This document shows positions 19,376 to 27,725 of a DNA stretch of 64,000 nt, in pieces (the first letter of the stretch is position 1; each line of letters opens with the position of its first letter). The notes beneath the pieces were generated by a model. That model was not told the origin of the DNA, did no database searches, and saw nothing but the letters and a program-made list of their open reading frames with translations. A program made the position numbers and the translations under genes. Location of the stretch: the NCBI RefSeq assembly GCF_900111405.1, contig NZ_FOHJ01000001.1, forward strand, positions 248,001 through 312,000, in the 5' to 3' direction. Source of the stretch: Salinibacillus kushneri. GTDB lineage: Bacteria; Bacillota; Bacilli; Bacillales; Alkalibacillaceae.

Positions 19376-19414
19376 AAAAAGCGTCCATTCCAGTTTTTGG
19401 TTTGGACGCTTTTT
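19376..19414 (+). terminator. Terminator of the yjfB-like gene
   Basis: AAAAAGCGTCCA and TGGACGCTTTTT form a 12-bp stem, ending in a T-run, right after the stop codon. Confidence 0.93.
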
Positions 19415-19559
19415 ATTGACTAATAATTTTGTACCTCTAAGTTACTTAAATAGACTTGAGAATTAATCCATAACCTTTCGTGATTTGAATTACTTCTGCA
19501 TAAATTTTTTAGCAGTCGAAAAATAATTACATGCAACTGATGTAAATTTAAAAGTAAGT

Positions 19560-20111
19560 TTGCACAACCTTTTGGTGCATAATTATCCCCATTATAAGTC
19601 CTTCCTCAAAGACTTATATTGCAAAACAGTAAGAGGATTCTTTAAAAAGTCTCCTTCTCCAAGCCCATTAATGGAATTGAAGAATGATGAACTTTTGAAA
19701 ATGCTAAAGGAGTTTTATAAATCAACACCAGCAAAAAAGGCAAAAGAAATTCTGCAAGTGGTAAAGGAACATGGATGCTGGGAGAATAAATACCAACAAG
19801 AAAGAATTAACTTAATCAAATCTTATATTGGACATTAAATTATTTGGAATAGAATATAGAAAACTTAGAACAGCAAATGGACATAATTATTGAAGAAACA
19901 AGTAGCTGATTGAAAAGCATACGGGGTGTTGATATCCTCATAGCGGCAACACTCATTGCCAATATTGTTGACATAAATAAATTTTCAAAAAGTAGCAGGA
20001 ATTGTCCTTTTAGAGAACAGTTCAGGGGAAAGCACGAATCAATATGCCAGCAAGCTAGCCAAGAATTCATCTGAAGTTGTTCTCATGAATTCCTTATTAA
20101 AACATATATAA
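19560..20111 (+). pseudogene. Decayed IS110-family transposase
   Basis: Pieces of an IS110/IS116 transposase lie in different plus-strand frames. From 19560 to 19838 the frame gives the middle region (HYKSFLKDLYCKTVRGFF..PSPSPLMELKNDELL..KKAKEIL). Around 19870-20010 another frame gives the C-terminal helix-hairpin domain (LKSIRGVDILIAATLIANI), interrupted by a stop. From about 20016 a third frame continues NSSGESTNQYASKLAKNSSEV. The N-terminal DEDD catalytic domain is absent. This is a dead mobile element. Family assignment rests on motif resemblance only. Confidence 0.7.
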
Positions 20112-20255
20112 TGCGGACCATGAATAATTTTCCTGTTCACGTTTATTGTGTGGTCTTTTTGGTAAAGACTCTGACCATTTATGAATAAGTTGTTTAAACT
20201 GTGCTTTTTTTCGTCTAATTTACTTGATTCGTATAAAATAATTAAATAAGTGCTG

Positions 20256-20372
20256 TTACAAAATCAGTTCATAGACTGGTGAAATATTTGGATGCAGGCC
20301 TATTAAATCTACTAACAATGTTGTTCCTGATCTACCTGCACCACCAATAAACATTGGAGAGAACATGTCCAT
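20256..20372 (-). pseudogene. Truncated sulfotransferase N-terminus
   Basis: A 38-codon frame from ATG 20372, with AGAGGA upstream, reads MFIGGAGRSGTTLLVDLIGL then stops at 20256. This is the PAPS-binding P-loop that opens sulfotransferase domains and closely resembles the P-loop inside the large fusion at 21689-24817 (FIGGAGRSGTTLL). No 3'-phosphate motif or remaining domain follows, so it is a remnant, probably left by a recombination or IS event. Confidence 0.75.
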
Positions 20373-20617
20373 ATTGACATTCCTCTCATAGTAAAATTAT
20401 ATATCTGTCCTTGCACTAGTTTTTTATAAACAAGGAATTGCTTGAGTTAAGAAACATGGCTGCACTTCTATGGAGTTTCACTCATGTGCTATCTTAATTC
20501 TTATAGTCAATAAAGCTTATTCACTACTATGGCCTTCTCTGACGCTAATTTTTAAATATGATTTGTGCTATCGGCTTAGGCTTGTGGCATTTTGTTGAAG
20601 CACTTTAATTTCCTTAG
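20373..20617. other. AT-rich gap next to sulfotransferase gene
   Basis: I see no supportable gene. Together with 20112-20255 this looks like decayed accessory DNA between the IS110 relic and the intact sulfotransferase. Confidence 0.4.
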
Positions 20618-21598
20618 CTAGAACTCTTGGTATAAATGATTATTAAAAATAGTGTAATACTTTTGAATTTCTTTGATCACATTCGAAGAAAGTTCGTTTT
20701 TATATTTAAAAATTTGATCCTTAGCTATTCTATTTATCTTGTACCCATTTCCTTTTTTATTTAACTGACCAATATAATTGGATACATCATTGGTCCAATT
20801 TAAATTTAAATTCTCATATATCTCTTTAAATCTTCCATTTGGATTTTCACATAAATCTTCGTGTTTTACTAATATCCAATTAGGGTGATTTTTAATTTGT
20901 TTTTCTAAAACATAATAAAACGCACCAATTTGCATGCTCATCTGTGAAATATGCGAATTAGCTGAAGCTAAATGTTCTTTAAACGGAAAAAGATAGTCTT
21001 CCATCAAATAATCCTGATAAAAAATATTTCGTAGCGAATCAGGCATTTTTAGTTTTAAATAGCTAGAAATAACACTAGCGGGGTGCCTTACAATAATAAC
21101 AATTCTCGTACTAAAATTATTATCTAACCACTGTAAAGAAAGCATATTGTGAACTGATTTTACAATAGGAACCGTCTTACTGTTAATAGAATTAAAGGGA
21201 GGCAATCCCATTGTTTTAACTGTGTTGTTTTTATTCCTGTCACTAGTTTGCACAAAAAAATCCTTGTGAATAAATCCACTTTTTTTTCCAATTTCCCTTT
21301 CAAGATTAAATGGATTAATGGGTAATGGTTGCCGGAAAATTTCCGATAACTCCTTTAAATGAACAATATTATCTGTTAGTACACTACTCCATAACTTATA
21401 ATAAAGTGAATTATTATCATTACTTCTTAAATAAGGATATCTATGAAGTCCATCCTTTAAAAAGAATGCTTGAGCATTTGCCTTTTCATTATCTGGTTCA
21501 TGAATATAAACCGCATTAGGTGCTTTGGATAATACATTACCAAGCCATGTCGAACCACTTCTAGGGATGCCACTTATCAGCACAGGTCTTTTAGTCAT
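20618..21598 (-). CDS. Sulfotransferase-family protein
   Basis: A cytosolic PAPS-dependent sulfotransferase fold of 326 aa. The P-loop GIPRSGSTWLG lies at about residues 10-20 and the 3'-phosphate motif RIVIIVRHPASVISSYLKL at about 175-193. A later KHEDLCENP segment matches the conserved core. It starts behind GGAGG and follows the GT2/sulfotransferase fusion by about 90 bases, so the two are probably one operon downstream of hag. Substrate unknown; a glycan on flagellin or the surface is the obvious candidate by position. Base composition is AT-rich compared with the flagellar genes. Confidence 0.85.
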   Translation of the reverse strand: MTKRPVLISGIPRSGSTWLGNVLSKAPNAVYIHEPDNEKANAQAFFLKDGLHRYPYLRSNDNNSLYYKLWSSVLTDNIVHLKELSEIFRQPLPINPFNLEREIGKKSGFIHKDFFVQTSDRNKNNTVKTMGLPPFNSINSKTVPIVKSVHNMLSLQWLDNNFSTRIVIIVRHPASVISSYLKLKMPDSLRNIFYQDYLMEDYLFPFKEHLASANSHISQMSMQIGAFYYVLEKQIKNHPNWILVKHEDLCENPNGRFKEIYENLNLNWTNDVSNYIGQLNKKGNGYKINRIAKDQIFKYKNELSSNVIKEIQKYYTIFNNHLYQEF

Positions 21599-21688
21599 AC
21601 CACACTACCTCCAATGGTACCTAGATTAACATTTTTTACTATAGGGCTATTTTTCACATTTTTTAAAATATAATCTTTAATAATTTTC

Positions 21689-24600
21689 TTACCAATCTAT
21701 ATTATTCTCGTATCCTAAATCAACTAATAATTGCCCTCCAATTTCCTTAAAAACTTTTTTATCTTTCTGTGTAAAATCTATCTGCCAACGTTTTTTTGAT
21801 TTTGTGTAAATCTGTTTAGATACTTGATTTGTACTAGATTCATTAGGTTCATACCCACGATCTACATTTACATAATTCAAAACTTGATCTGACCATGTTT
21901 CATCTAAAAAGACTAATACATCTTTTATAATTTTTTTAGGCTCAGTAATTAAATCTTCATACTTTATGAACATAACTTTTCCTTTTAGTATTGGGTCTCT
22001 TGAGTCTTGAATACTTTTAGTAAGTACTTGCTTCCAATAATCTGTGGCATTTCTTATATTTTGAACATATGGTAATGGATTACCCTGGAAATCATACCAA
22101 TCCATTGTTACTAAAGAAGATGCTACATCTCTTCCGTCCCGAACAACATGAATAAATTTTGCGTCCGGAAATATTTTGACTAGTTCTTTCATGATTAATA
22201 CATTATGAGGAGTCTTTTCCACAATTCTATTTGCGTTACTTTCCATTTTGAATTTTTCAAAGAAACTACTTATAAAATTATTAAAGGATGTATTTATATC
22301 CTCTATATCCAATCCATATGCTTTTCTAATGTCTTTGATAGAAATCATTTGATTATATAAATTTGCGATTTGTTGTAGCATTTTAAATTCAGGACCTGAA
22401 CATAGATTTGGGTGGGCATTCAACATTACTCTCAACAATGTCGTGCCAGATCTTCCAGCTCCCCCTATAAAGATTGGAGAAGCGTTTTTTGGATAATTTA
22501 ATTCAGCATTATTGTTTAAAATAGGTTTTGTTCGGAAGTGTGGATTAATTTGATTTAGTTTGGATTCAACTTCTTCTAAAAGTTCATACTCATTCGACAG
22601 CTTTAAAACTCTTTCATACATATCACTAGCCTTACTCATTTGATTTTCTTGTTCATAAATAAATGCTAAATTATAAAGACTATCAATATGATTAGGGTTA
22701 ATCTTTAATCCTTGTTTTAATATCCTCTTAGCTTCTACAAAATCCCCCTTTTTCATTAAAATAACTGCCTTTATAGAATATAAGTCTTCATCATTAGTCT
22801 CTGTTTGTAATGCTTGATTGACTATGTTTAAGGCCTCATCAAAATAATCTTTTGAAAGAAAATCAATGATTTGTCCTTTAATAATAGCTTTTCTATCATT
22901 AATTTCCTCACTTTGATGATTAGAACTTAAAAACTGATTTAACAGATATTCTACGCCCTGCTTCACTGGAGGATATACAGCCAATGCCTTTCTTAAATAT
23001 CTAATATAGGAAGTGTCATCTACTCCTATTTGTGATTTAGCTTTCAACATATAAATAAAAAAAGCGTCTTCTTCACTTTTTACATCATGGACTTTTTCTT
23101 CCTCTATTATATTGGTGTTATAGTATTTTTTTACAAAAGAAATACCTTCCCCAACAAAACGATTAAATAAAGATTGATATAATTCATCATTTGTTTCATT
23201 ATTAAGAACCAATGCATAACGTAGTAGAGGTTTATTTATTCTAATCTTTTCTAAGTCATCTTCAAATGGATAGGATTGAAGATACTCATAAATAACCTCA
23301 CTTAGATTTTCATATTTCTCTGATAAATATTTGAAATAATTGTTTATAGTTGATTCTTTAACATCTAATAACAAATCATATATAGGATAGTTTTGCAGTA
23401 GTAAATAATATAATATGTCGCCGTAATAATTAGGTGAATTTGAAAAATCTATTGTTCTTAGATCACTAACCCATTGAAGAGTAAGATTTTCTTCCTTAAT
23501 GATTTCCATACGGATTTTATTCAGTAAATTATAGCTTGAATGTCCATCGGTAAAATTCTCAATAATTTTTTCCTTTTTTTGATTGTCTTCCATTTGAAAT
23601 AATGCATTTTCCAGTTTTTTATAAAAATAACTAGTCACTTCATCACTAGTTTCAGTAAGTTTCTCATCTTTAAAACTTACTAAGCCGCGATAGTCTTCTT
23701 GCTCAACATAAGTTTTAATAACGATAGGAATGATACTTCTGATATTTTGTGATTCTTTAATTTTATTAGCATAATCTTTTGCTTTGGAATACTCTTTATG
23801 CTTTTCATATAAAAAACAAAGATTAACATAAGCTTCTTCTACATTCCCGATGGTATAGTGAGTTACAGTAGTATCTATTCTACCAGGGGCAATATTATAT
23901 TCTTCTTGTATTATTAAATATTTCTCGTAATTTTTAATGGCTTCACTATATTTTCCCATAGCCATTTGTGCTTTACCTAAGTAAAAGTAAAAGTCCATCA
24001 AACCATCTTTCACTTTAATTGCTTCCTTACAAATCTGTTCAGCTTGAAATATTTTTTTATTATTTAATAGCCCCATTACAAGGTCAGAGTAAATGTACAT
24101 CATCCTTGAAAGGTCAATTTTTTTCCTCTTCGCAATTTCGTATGCTTTTTCAATATACTCAAGTGCTTTTTCATTCTCTTTATGCATTCCATAAGTGTTA
24201 AATAGTTGATGAAGATAGTAAATATTATCTGGATCTTTTTCTAACTCTTGATGCAATAGATCACTATTTCGAGTAAACTTTCTTTCCATTAACTTTTTAT
24301 CTGTAGCTAGATATCCGTAATGAACTAGGGTCAATTCCATAAGAAAAGCTGGTTCCTCTTTAAGTGGTTGTTCATGTATAGCTCCGACATACTTAAAATT
24401 CTTCTTATTTTTAAACATTCTAGCTACTGTGGAAACATTATACTTGCCTTCTTCCTCTCGAATAATATTTTTAATGTTTACATAAACACTATTAAAATTC
24501 TGGTCTCTACCCTTTTCAAAAAAATCAATTAAGCTTTGTTGATTAGTTATTATTTCGTCACCATCTATAACAAAAATCCATTCTCCCTTAGAATAACTAA

Positions 24601-24817
24601 TTGATTTATTACGCATGGCAGCAAAATCATTATTCCATTTATGATAATAAACATGTTCTGTATATTTCTTTGCAATTTTAGGTGTATCATCTGAGGATCC
24701 TGTATCAAGTACTATAATTTCACTTTCAACCACATCACTAACAGGTTGAATGCTCTGTAATACATTTTCAATATATTTAGATTCATTTTTTACCATCATG
24801 ACAAAGCTTAATTTCAT
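21689..24817 (-). CDS. Giant fusion: GT2 glycosyltransferase, TPR array, sulfotransferase
   Basis: A 1042-aa cytosolic protein in three parts. Residues about 1-200 form a GT-A family 2 glycosyltransferase, with MVKNESKYIENVL at the start, VLDTGSSDDTPKIA and the metal-binding DGDE in FVIDGDEIIT. Residues about 200-760 are helical TPR-like repeats (for example ALEYIEKAYEIAKRKK and DSLYNLAFIYEQENQMSKA). Residues about 775-1042 are a sulfotransferase domain with P-loop FIGGAGRSGTTLL (near 785), EKTPHN and 3'-phosphate motif VVRDGRDVASSLV (near 890). It lies 140 bases downstream of hag on the same strand, beyond a terminator. By position it may glycosylate flagellin and sulfate the glycan; the TPR array could recognise flagellin. 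The assignment of domains is firm, the substrate is inference. Confidence 0.88.
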   Translation of the reverse strand: MKLSFVMMVKNESKYIENVLQSIQPVSDVVESEIIVLDTGSSDDTPKIAKKYTEHVYYHKWNNDFAAMRNKSISYSKGEWIFVIDGDEIITNQQSLIDFFEKGRDQNFNSVYVNIKNIIREEEGKYNVSTVARMFKNKKNFKYVGAIHEQPLKEEPAFLMELTLVHYGYLATDKKLMERKFTRNSDLLHQELEKDPDNIYYLHQLFNTYGMHKENEKALEYIEKAYEIAKRKKIDLSRMMYIYSDLVMGLLNNKKIFQAEQICKEAIKVKDGLMDFYFYLGKAQMAMGKYSEAIKNYEKYLIIQEEYNIAPGRIDTTVTHYTIGNVEEAYVNLCFLYEKHKEYSKAKDYANKIKESQNIRSIIPIVIKTYVEQEDYRGLVSFKDEKLTETSDEVTSYFYKKLENALFQMEDNQKKEKIIENFTDGHSSYNLLNKIRMEIIKEENLTLQWVSDLRTIDFSNSPNYYGDILYYLLLQNYPIYDLLLDVKESTINNYFKYLSEKYENLSEVIYEYLQSYPFEDDLEKIRINKPLLRYALVLNNETNDELYQSLFNRFVGEGISFVKKYYNTNIIEEEKVHDVKSEEDAFFIYMLKAKSQIGVDDTSYIRYLRKALAVYPPVKQGVEYLLNQFLSSNHQSEEINDRKAIIKGQIIDFLSKDYFDEALNIVNQALQTETNDEDLYSIKAVILMKKGDFVEAKRILKQGLKINPNHIDSLYNLAFIYEQENQMSKASDMYERVLKLSNEYELLEEVESKLNQINPHFRTKPILNNNAELNYPKNASPIFIGGAGRSGTTLLRVMLNAHPNLCSGPEFKMLQQIANLYNQMISIKDIRKAYGLDIEDINTSFNNFISSFFEKFKMESNANRIVEKTPHNVLIMKELVKIFPDAKFIHVVRDGRDVASSLVTMDWYDFQGNPLPYVQNIRNATDYWKQVLTKSIQDSRDPILKGKVMFIKYEDLITEPKKIIKDVLVFLDETWSDQVLNYVNVDRGYEPNESSTNQVSKQIYTKSKKRWQIDFTQKDKKVFKEIGGQLLVDLGYENNIDW

Positions 24818-24910
24818 TTCCTATATCCTCCGTTATTTTTATCCGATTAAAATAATATGATTTACTCCACTATCTCTTTTTAAAATCATTCTTAAGCTAA
24901 AAATGACTTT

Positions 24911-24946
24911 AAAAAGAGATATTAGATATAACTAATATCTCTTTTT
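24911..24946 (-). terminator. Terminator of hag
   Basis: AAAAAGAGATATTAG and CTAATATCTCTTTTT form a perfect 15-bp inverted repeat with a 6-base loop, ending in Ts, just past the flagellin stop. Some read-through would feed the fusion gene downstream. Confidence 0.93.
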
Positions 24947-24960
24947 AATTCCAAATAATA

Positions 24961-26172
24961 TTATTGTAAAAGTTGTAGAACTCCTTGAGGCATCTGATTC
25001 GCTTGTGCCAACATTGATTGTGATGCTTGAGAAAGAATAGAGCTCTTGGTTTGATTCATCATCTCTTTTGCCATATCTACATCACGGATACGAGATTCAG
25101 CAGCAGTTAGATTTTCAGATGATGTACCTAAATTATTAATAGTGTGATCTAATCGATTTTGGTATGCACCTAAATCAGAACGTTGTGCTGAGACTTTTTC
25201 GATTGCGTCATTGATTGCAGTAATAGCCTGAGAAGCCTTTTCATGAGTGGATACATCAAGTGCGGCTTCTACATTTTGATTATCTGTCCCGTCAGTAACA
25301 TTATTAGATGAAGTAAAATTCCCTTGATCAGCATCACCAGATAAACCTAAAGCTGATGCCCTCATATCACCAATTTGAATAGACATACTTTGCCCTTCGT
25401 TTGCTCCAACTTGGAAAGTAGCACCAAAAGCAGGACCATGACCTTCAGTTTCAGTACTTAAGTCACTGTTTGTTATATCTCCTGATAATTGTGGTGAAGT
25501 TGATGATTCTTCTCCTGATACTTGAGTTAATGTAATTTCATCACCTGAAACACTGGCAGTATACTCATTACTCAATGCTGTACCATTAATTGCTGATTTT
25601 AAAGCATCTGCATCAGCAAAACCATTCGAAGCTGATCCTCCTGATGTTTGTGTAAATTCTATACCGTTAATTTCAAATGAATCTCCACTAGATAGTGAAC
25701 TAACATCAAAAGTGAATTCTCCTTGTACAGCTTCAAGTTGATTTTCAGAGTCTTCCCCACCATCCAATAAACTTTGAGTGTTAAATTCAGTTGTATTACC
25801 AATCCTGTTAATTTCAGAAGTCAACTGATTAATTTCCTTTTGAATTTCGCCACGATCTGTTTCAGTATTTGTATCGTTTGATGCTTGTGTTGCAAGCTCA
25901 CGCATACGTTGAAGAATACTATGTGTTTCATTTAAAGCACCTTCAGCTGTTTGAATCATGGAAATACCATCTTGAGCGTTGGTTTGTGCTTGATCCAAAC
26001 CTCGGATTTGTCCACGCATTTTCTCGGAAATTGCTAGACCTGCAGCATCATCAGATGCATTGTTAATACGTAGTCCTGAAGATAATTTCTCCATTGAACT
26101 TTGTTGTGAATTGTTTGCTGCACCCAACTGACGATACGTATTAAGCGCCGCAATATTGTGATTAATTCTCAT
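24961..26172 (-). CDS. hag: Flagellin
   Basis: The filament subunit, 403 aa against about 304 in B. subtilis 168. The N-terminal D0/D1 (MRINHNIAALNTYRQLGAAN ... about residue 145) and C-terminal D1/D0 (about 310-403, ending NQMPQGVLQLLQ) are conserved. The extra ~100 residues form a central, Ser/Thr/Gly/Asp-rich, surface-exposed domain, where O-linked glycans are usually placed. It has a sigma-D promoter, a CsrA-binding leader and a strong ribosome site. The neighbouring transferases suggest it is modified. Confidence 0.97.
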   Translation of the reverse strand: MRINHNIAALNTYRQLGAANNSQQSSMEKLSSGLRINNASDDAAGLAISEKMRGQIRGLDQAQTNAQDGISMIQTAEGALNETHSILQRMRELATQASNDTNTETDRGEIQKEINQLTSEINRIGNTTEFNTQSLLDGGEDSENQLEAVQGEFTFDVSSLSSGDSFEINGIEFTQTSGGSASNGFADADALKSAINGTALSNEYTASVSGDEITLTQVSGEESSTSPQLSGDITNSDLSTETEGHGPAFGATFQVGANEGQSMSIQIGDMRASALGLSGDADQGNFTSSNNVTDGTDNQNVEAALDVSTHEKASQAITAINDAIEKVSAQRSDLGAYQNRLDHTINNLGTSSENLTAAESRIRDVDMAKEMMNQTKSSILSQASQSMLAQANQMPQGVLQLLQ

Positions 26173-26180
26173 TATAAAAT

Positions 26181-26216
26181 TCCTCCTTGAATTTTAGTCT
26201 GCCACGTCCTTGTGGC
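26181..26216 (-). promoter_or_regulatory. CsrA-binding leader of hag
   Basis: In the hag leader RNA, GCCACAAGGACGTGGC forms a hairpin with GGA in its loop. The core ACAAGGACGT matches the known CsrA consensus. A second GGA lies in the ribosome site AAGGAGGA 15 bases downstream. Paired sites of this sort let CsrA block flagellin translation in B. subtilis. Confidence 0.8.
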
Positions 26217-26230
26217 TTGATTTTTTTATA

Positions 26231-26250
26231 CTAAAGTCGGCCGCCTTTAG
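26231..26250 (-). promoter_or_regulatory. Hairpin in the hag 5' leader
   Basis: CTAAAGGCGGCCGACTTTAG, with 6-bp arms and a GC-rich palindromic centre, lies between the sigma-D promoter and the CsrA hairpin. It probably stabilises the abundant hag mRNA; this role is inferred. Confidence 0.5.
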
Positions 26251-26273
26251 TAATAAATTTAACTACATTTCTT

Positions 26274-26301
26274 ATATCGACACGATTAACTACTTGTTTA
26301 G
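26274..26301 (-). promoter_or_regulatory. Sigma-D promoter of hag
   Basis: On the minus strand, TAAA and GTCGATAT are separated by 15-16 bases, near-consensus for sigma-D. The implied leader is about 95 bases long and contains the CsrA sites. Confidence 0.85.
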
Positions 26302-26348
26302 CCTTATTTACAAATTTTTATAGCTTCCCAGATAAATTTTTTATCCAC

Positions 26349-26393
26349 AAAAAATGCCTGATATCTATGTGGTATCCACTAATATCAAGCATG
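26349..26393 (-). terminator. Terminator of csrA
   Basis: ATGCTTGATAT pairs with ATATCAGGCAT around an inner GTGG/CCAC, followed by TTTTTTG. It separates fliW-csrA from hag. Confidence 0.85.
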
Positions 26394-26396
26394 ACC

Positions 26397-26615
26397 TTAT
26401 TTCCCTGACAACAAATCAATTGCACTTTTAGTTATCCGACTCGCCGCTTTATTTTCCTCCTGAATCATTTGATAAATTTCCTGCCTATGGATATCAACAT
26501 CCTTAGGTGCATCAATCCCCAATTTAATCTGATCTCCATCCACTCCAACAATTTTCACTTCAACATCATCGCCAATCTGAATTGATTCACCGGCTTTTCG
26601 TGTAAGAACTAGCAT
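26397..26615 (-). CDS. csrA: Carbon storage regulator CsrA
   Basis: An RNA-binding translational repressor of 72 aa beginning [20 protein letters not shown], the family signature. It represses hag in B. subtilis and is itself trapped by FliW. Its start lies inside the fliW reading frame (29-base overlap), so the two are translationally coupled. Confidence 0.97.
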   Translation of the reverse strand: MLVLTRKAGESIQIGDDVEVKIVGVDGDQIKLGIDAPKDVDIHRQEIYQMIQEENKAASRITKSAIDLLSGK

Positions 26616-27054
26616 GGGCTACTCCCTCACTTTCTGGCTGAAGTGGGTGTTTCGTTTTATAGCGCTGATCATTCAGCACAATTTGTTTTCCTTTGTTATT
26701 TCGTACATTAATAACAACAGGTGCCTGTAAGTTTAAGGTTGAGTTTTTCAATGTATCCTGTAAAGTAACAATGGAATAAACACTTACATCCTCAGGCTTT
26801 TCGATATCTAACTGACTAATGGTTCCATTATCAAGATCAAATTCATAATCCTGATAGGTAAAATAAGGTACTGTTAGCACAAAAGCTAATTCTCTGGTTT
26901 GAATGGACTGCAATATTTGAAAAGCTTTATTGTCAGGTAATTTTAGCACGATAAACTTTTTTTCGTCCTGGAACCCTGGAAGTCCTGCCTCGAAATGGAT
27001 TAGACTCTCCTCTTTAATCTCCATTTCACCAAAGTACAATGTATCTACCTTCAT
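26587..27054 (-). CDS. fliW: Flagellar assembly factor FliW
   Basis: At 155 aa it is slightly longer than B. subtilis FliW (143). The core [20 protein letters not shown] and [11 protein letters not shown] are typical. FliW binds either CsrA or cytoplasmic flagellin, so that flagellin synthesis follows its export. The C-terminal tail of about 15 residues is the part encoded over the csrA start. Confidence 0.95.
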   Translation of the reverse strand: MKVDTLYFGEMEIKEESLIHFEAGLPGFQDEKKFIVLKLPDNKAFQILQSIQTRELAFVLTVPYFTYQDYEFDLDNGTISQLDIEKPEDVSVYSIVTLQDTLKNSTLNLQAPVVINVRNNKGKQIVLNDQRYKTKHPLQPESEGVAHASSYTKSR

Positions 27055-27100
27055 CTTCCACCACTTCTTTTCTTAAAAATTTTAATCAATAACAACGCTT

Positions 27101-27664
27101 TTAAACCTGTATGGATACAAAATCAATGTTTAGTTCAGGTTGCTGCTTCAAATTCGTTTCCACTTGACCCGGCTGATAATGAATAGCTGGTTTTTGCGGC
27201 TGTACAGAAATTCTTGGTTCATTTGGTTGAACGTTTGTCGTTACTTCAGCAGGTTCATAGTTTATTTTTACTGCATTGGGGGAGGGAATCCAGCCAATAT
27301 TAAATTCCTTCATCGGTTCATAAGCATTTGCAACAGCTTGACTAACAATAGGATTGCCCCCATTTTCGATTTTCATAAGCTGATCTCCTTCACCTGCCCG
27401 TCTAGCTGTTCCCTCTAAGACAGACTGACGCCCTTGTTGGCCTAAGTTTTCCGCAAATTCAACCGGATTAACCATCCCCATATCCCGCCAGGCCTGTGTT
27501 TGATCAATTGTCAGCTTACCAGGTCTAGTTTGGATTTTCATATCTGCTTTTGGCTGTTCAATGGTTTGTATAGCTTTCCGCTGTTCGATGGATTGCTGTC
27601 CAGGGATGGAGTTGATTTCGATATTTGCTTTTTGTGATTGAATTCGAATTTGTGGTATCTTCAT
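27101..27664 (-). CDS. yviE: YviE-like DUF6470 protein
   Basis: An 187-aa polar protein starting MKIPQIRIQSQKANIEINS, as in B. subtilis YviE. It repeats short segments rich in Q, P and I (for example PGKLTIDQTQAWRDMG, PNEPRISVQPQKPAIHYQPG). The frame is open upstream to 27685, but the family N-terminus supports 27664. It lies between flgL and fliW. Function unknown. Confidence 0.85.
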   Translation of the reverse strand: MKIPQIRIQSQKANIEINSIPGQQSIEQRKAIQTIEQPKADMKIQTRPGKLTIDQTQAWRDMGMVNPVEFAENLGQQGRQSVLEGTARRAGEGDQLMKIENGGNPIVSQAVANAYEPMKEFNIGWIPSPNAVKINYEPAEVTTNVQPNEPRISVQPQKPAIHYQPGQVETNLKQQPELNIDFVSIQV

Positions 27665-27699
27665 GTTCTCACTCGCTTCACTCATTCAAATATGGAAAA

Positions 27700-27725
27700 A
27701 GCTATCTGATTATAGGCAGATAGCT
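27700..27725 (-). terminator. Terminator of flgL
   Basis: AGCTATCTG and CAGATAGCT form a 9-bp stem with an 8-base loop, followed by TTTTT. It overlaps the flgL stop codon, so yviE-fliW-csrA may depend on read-through or their own promoter. Confidence 0.8.
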
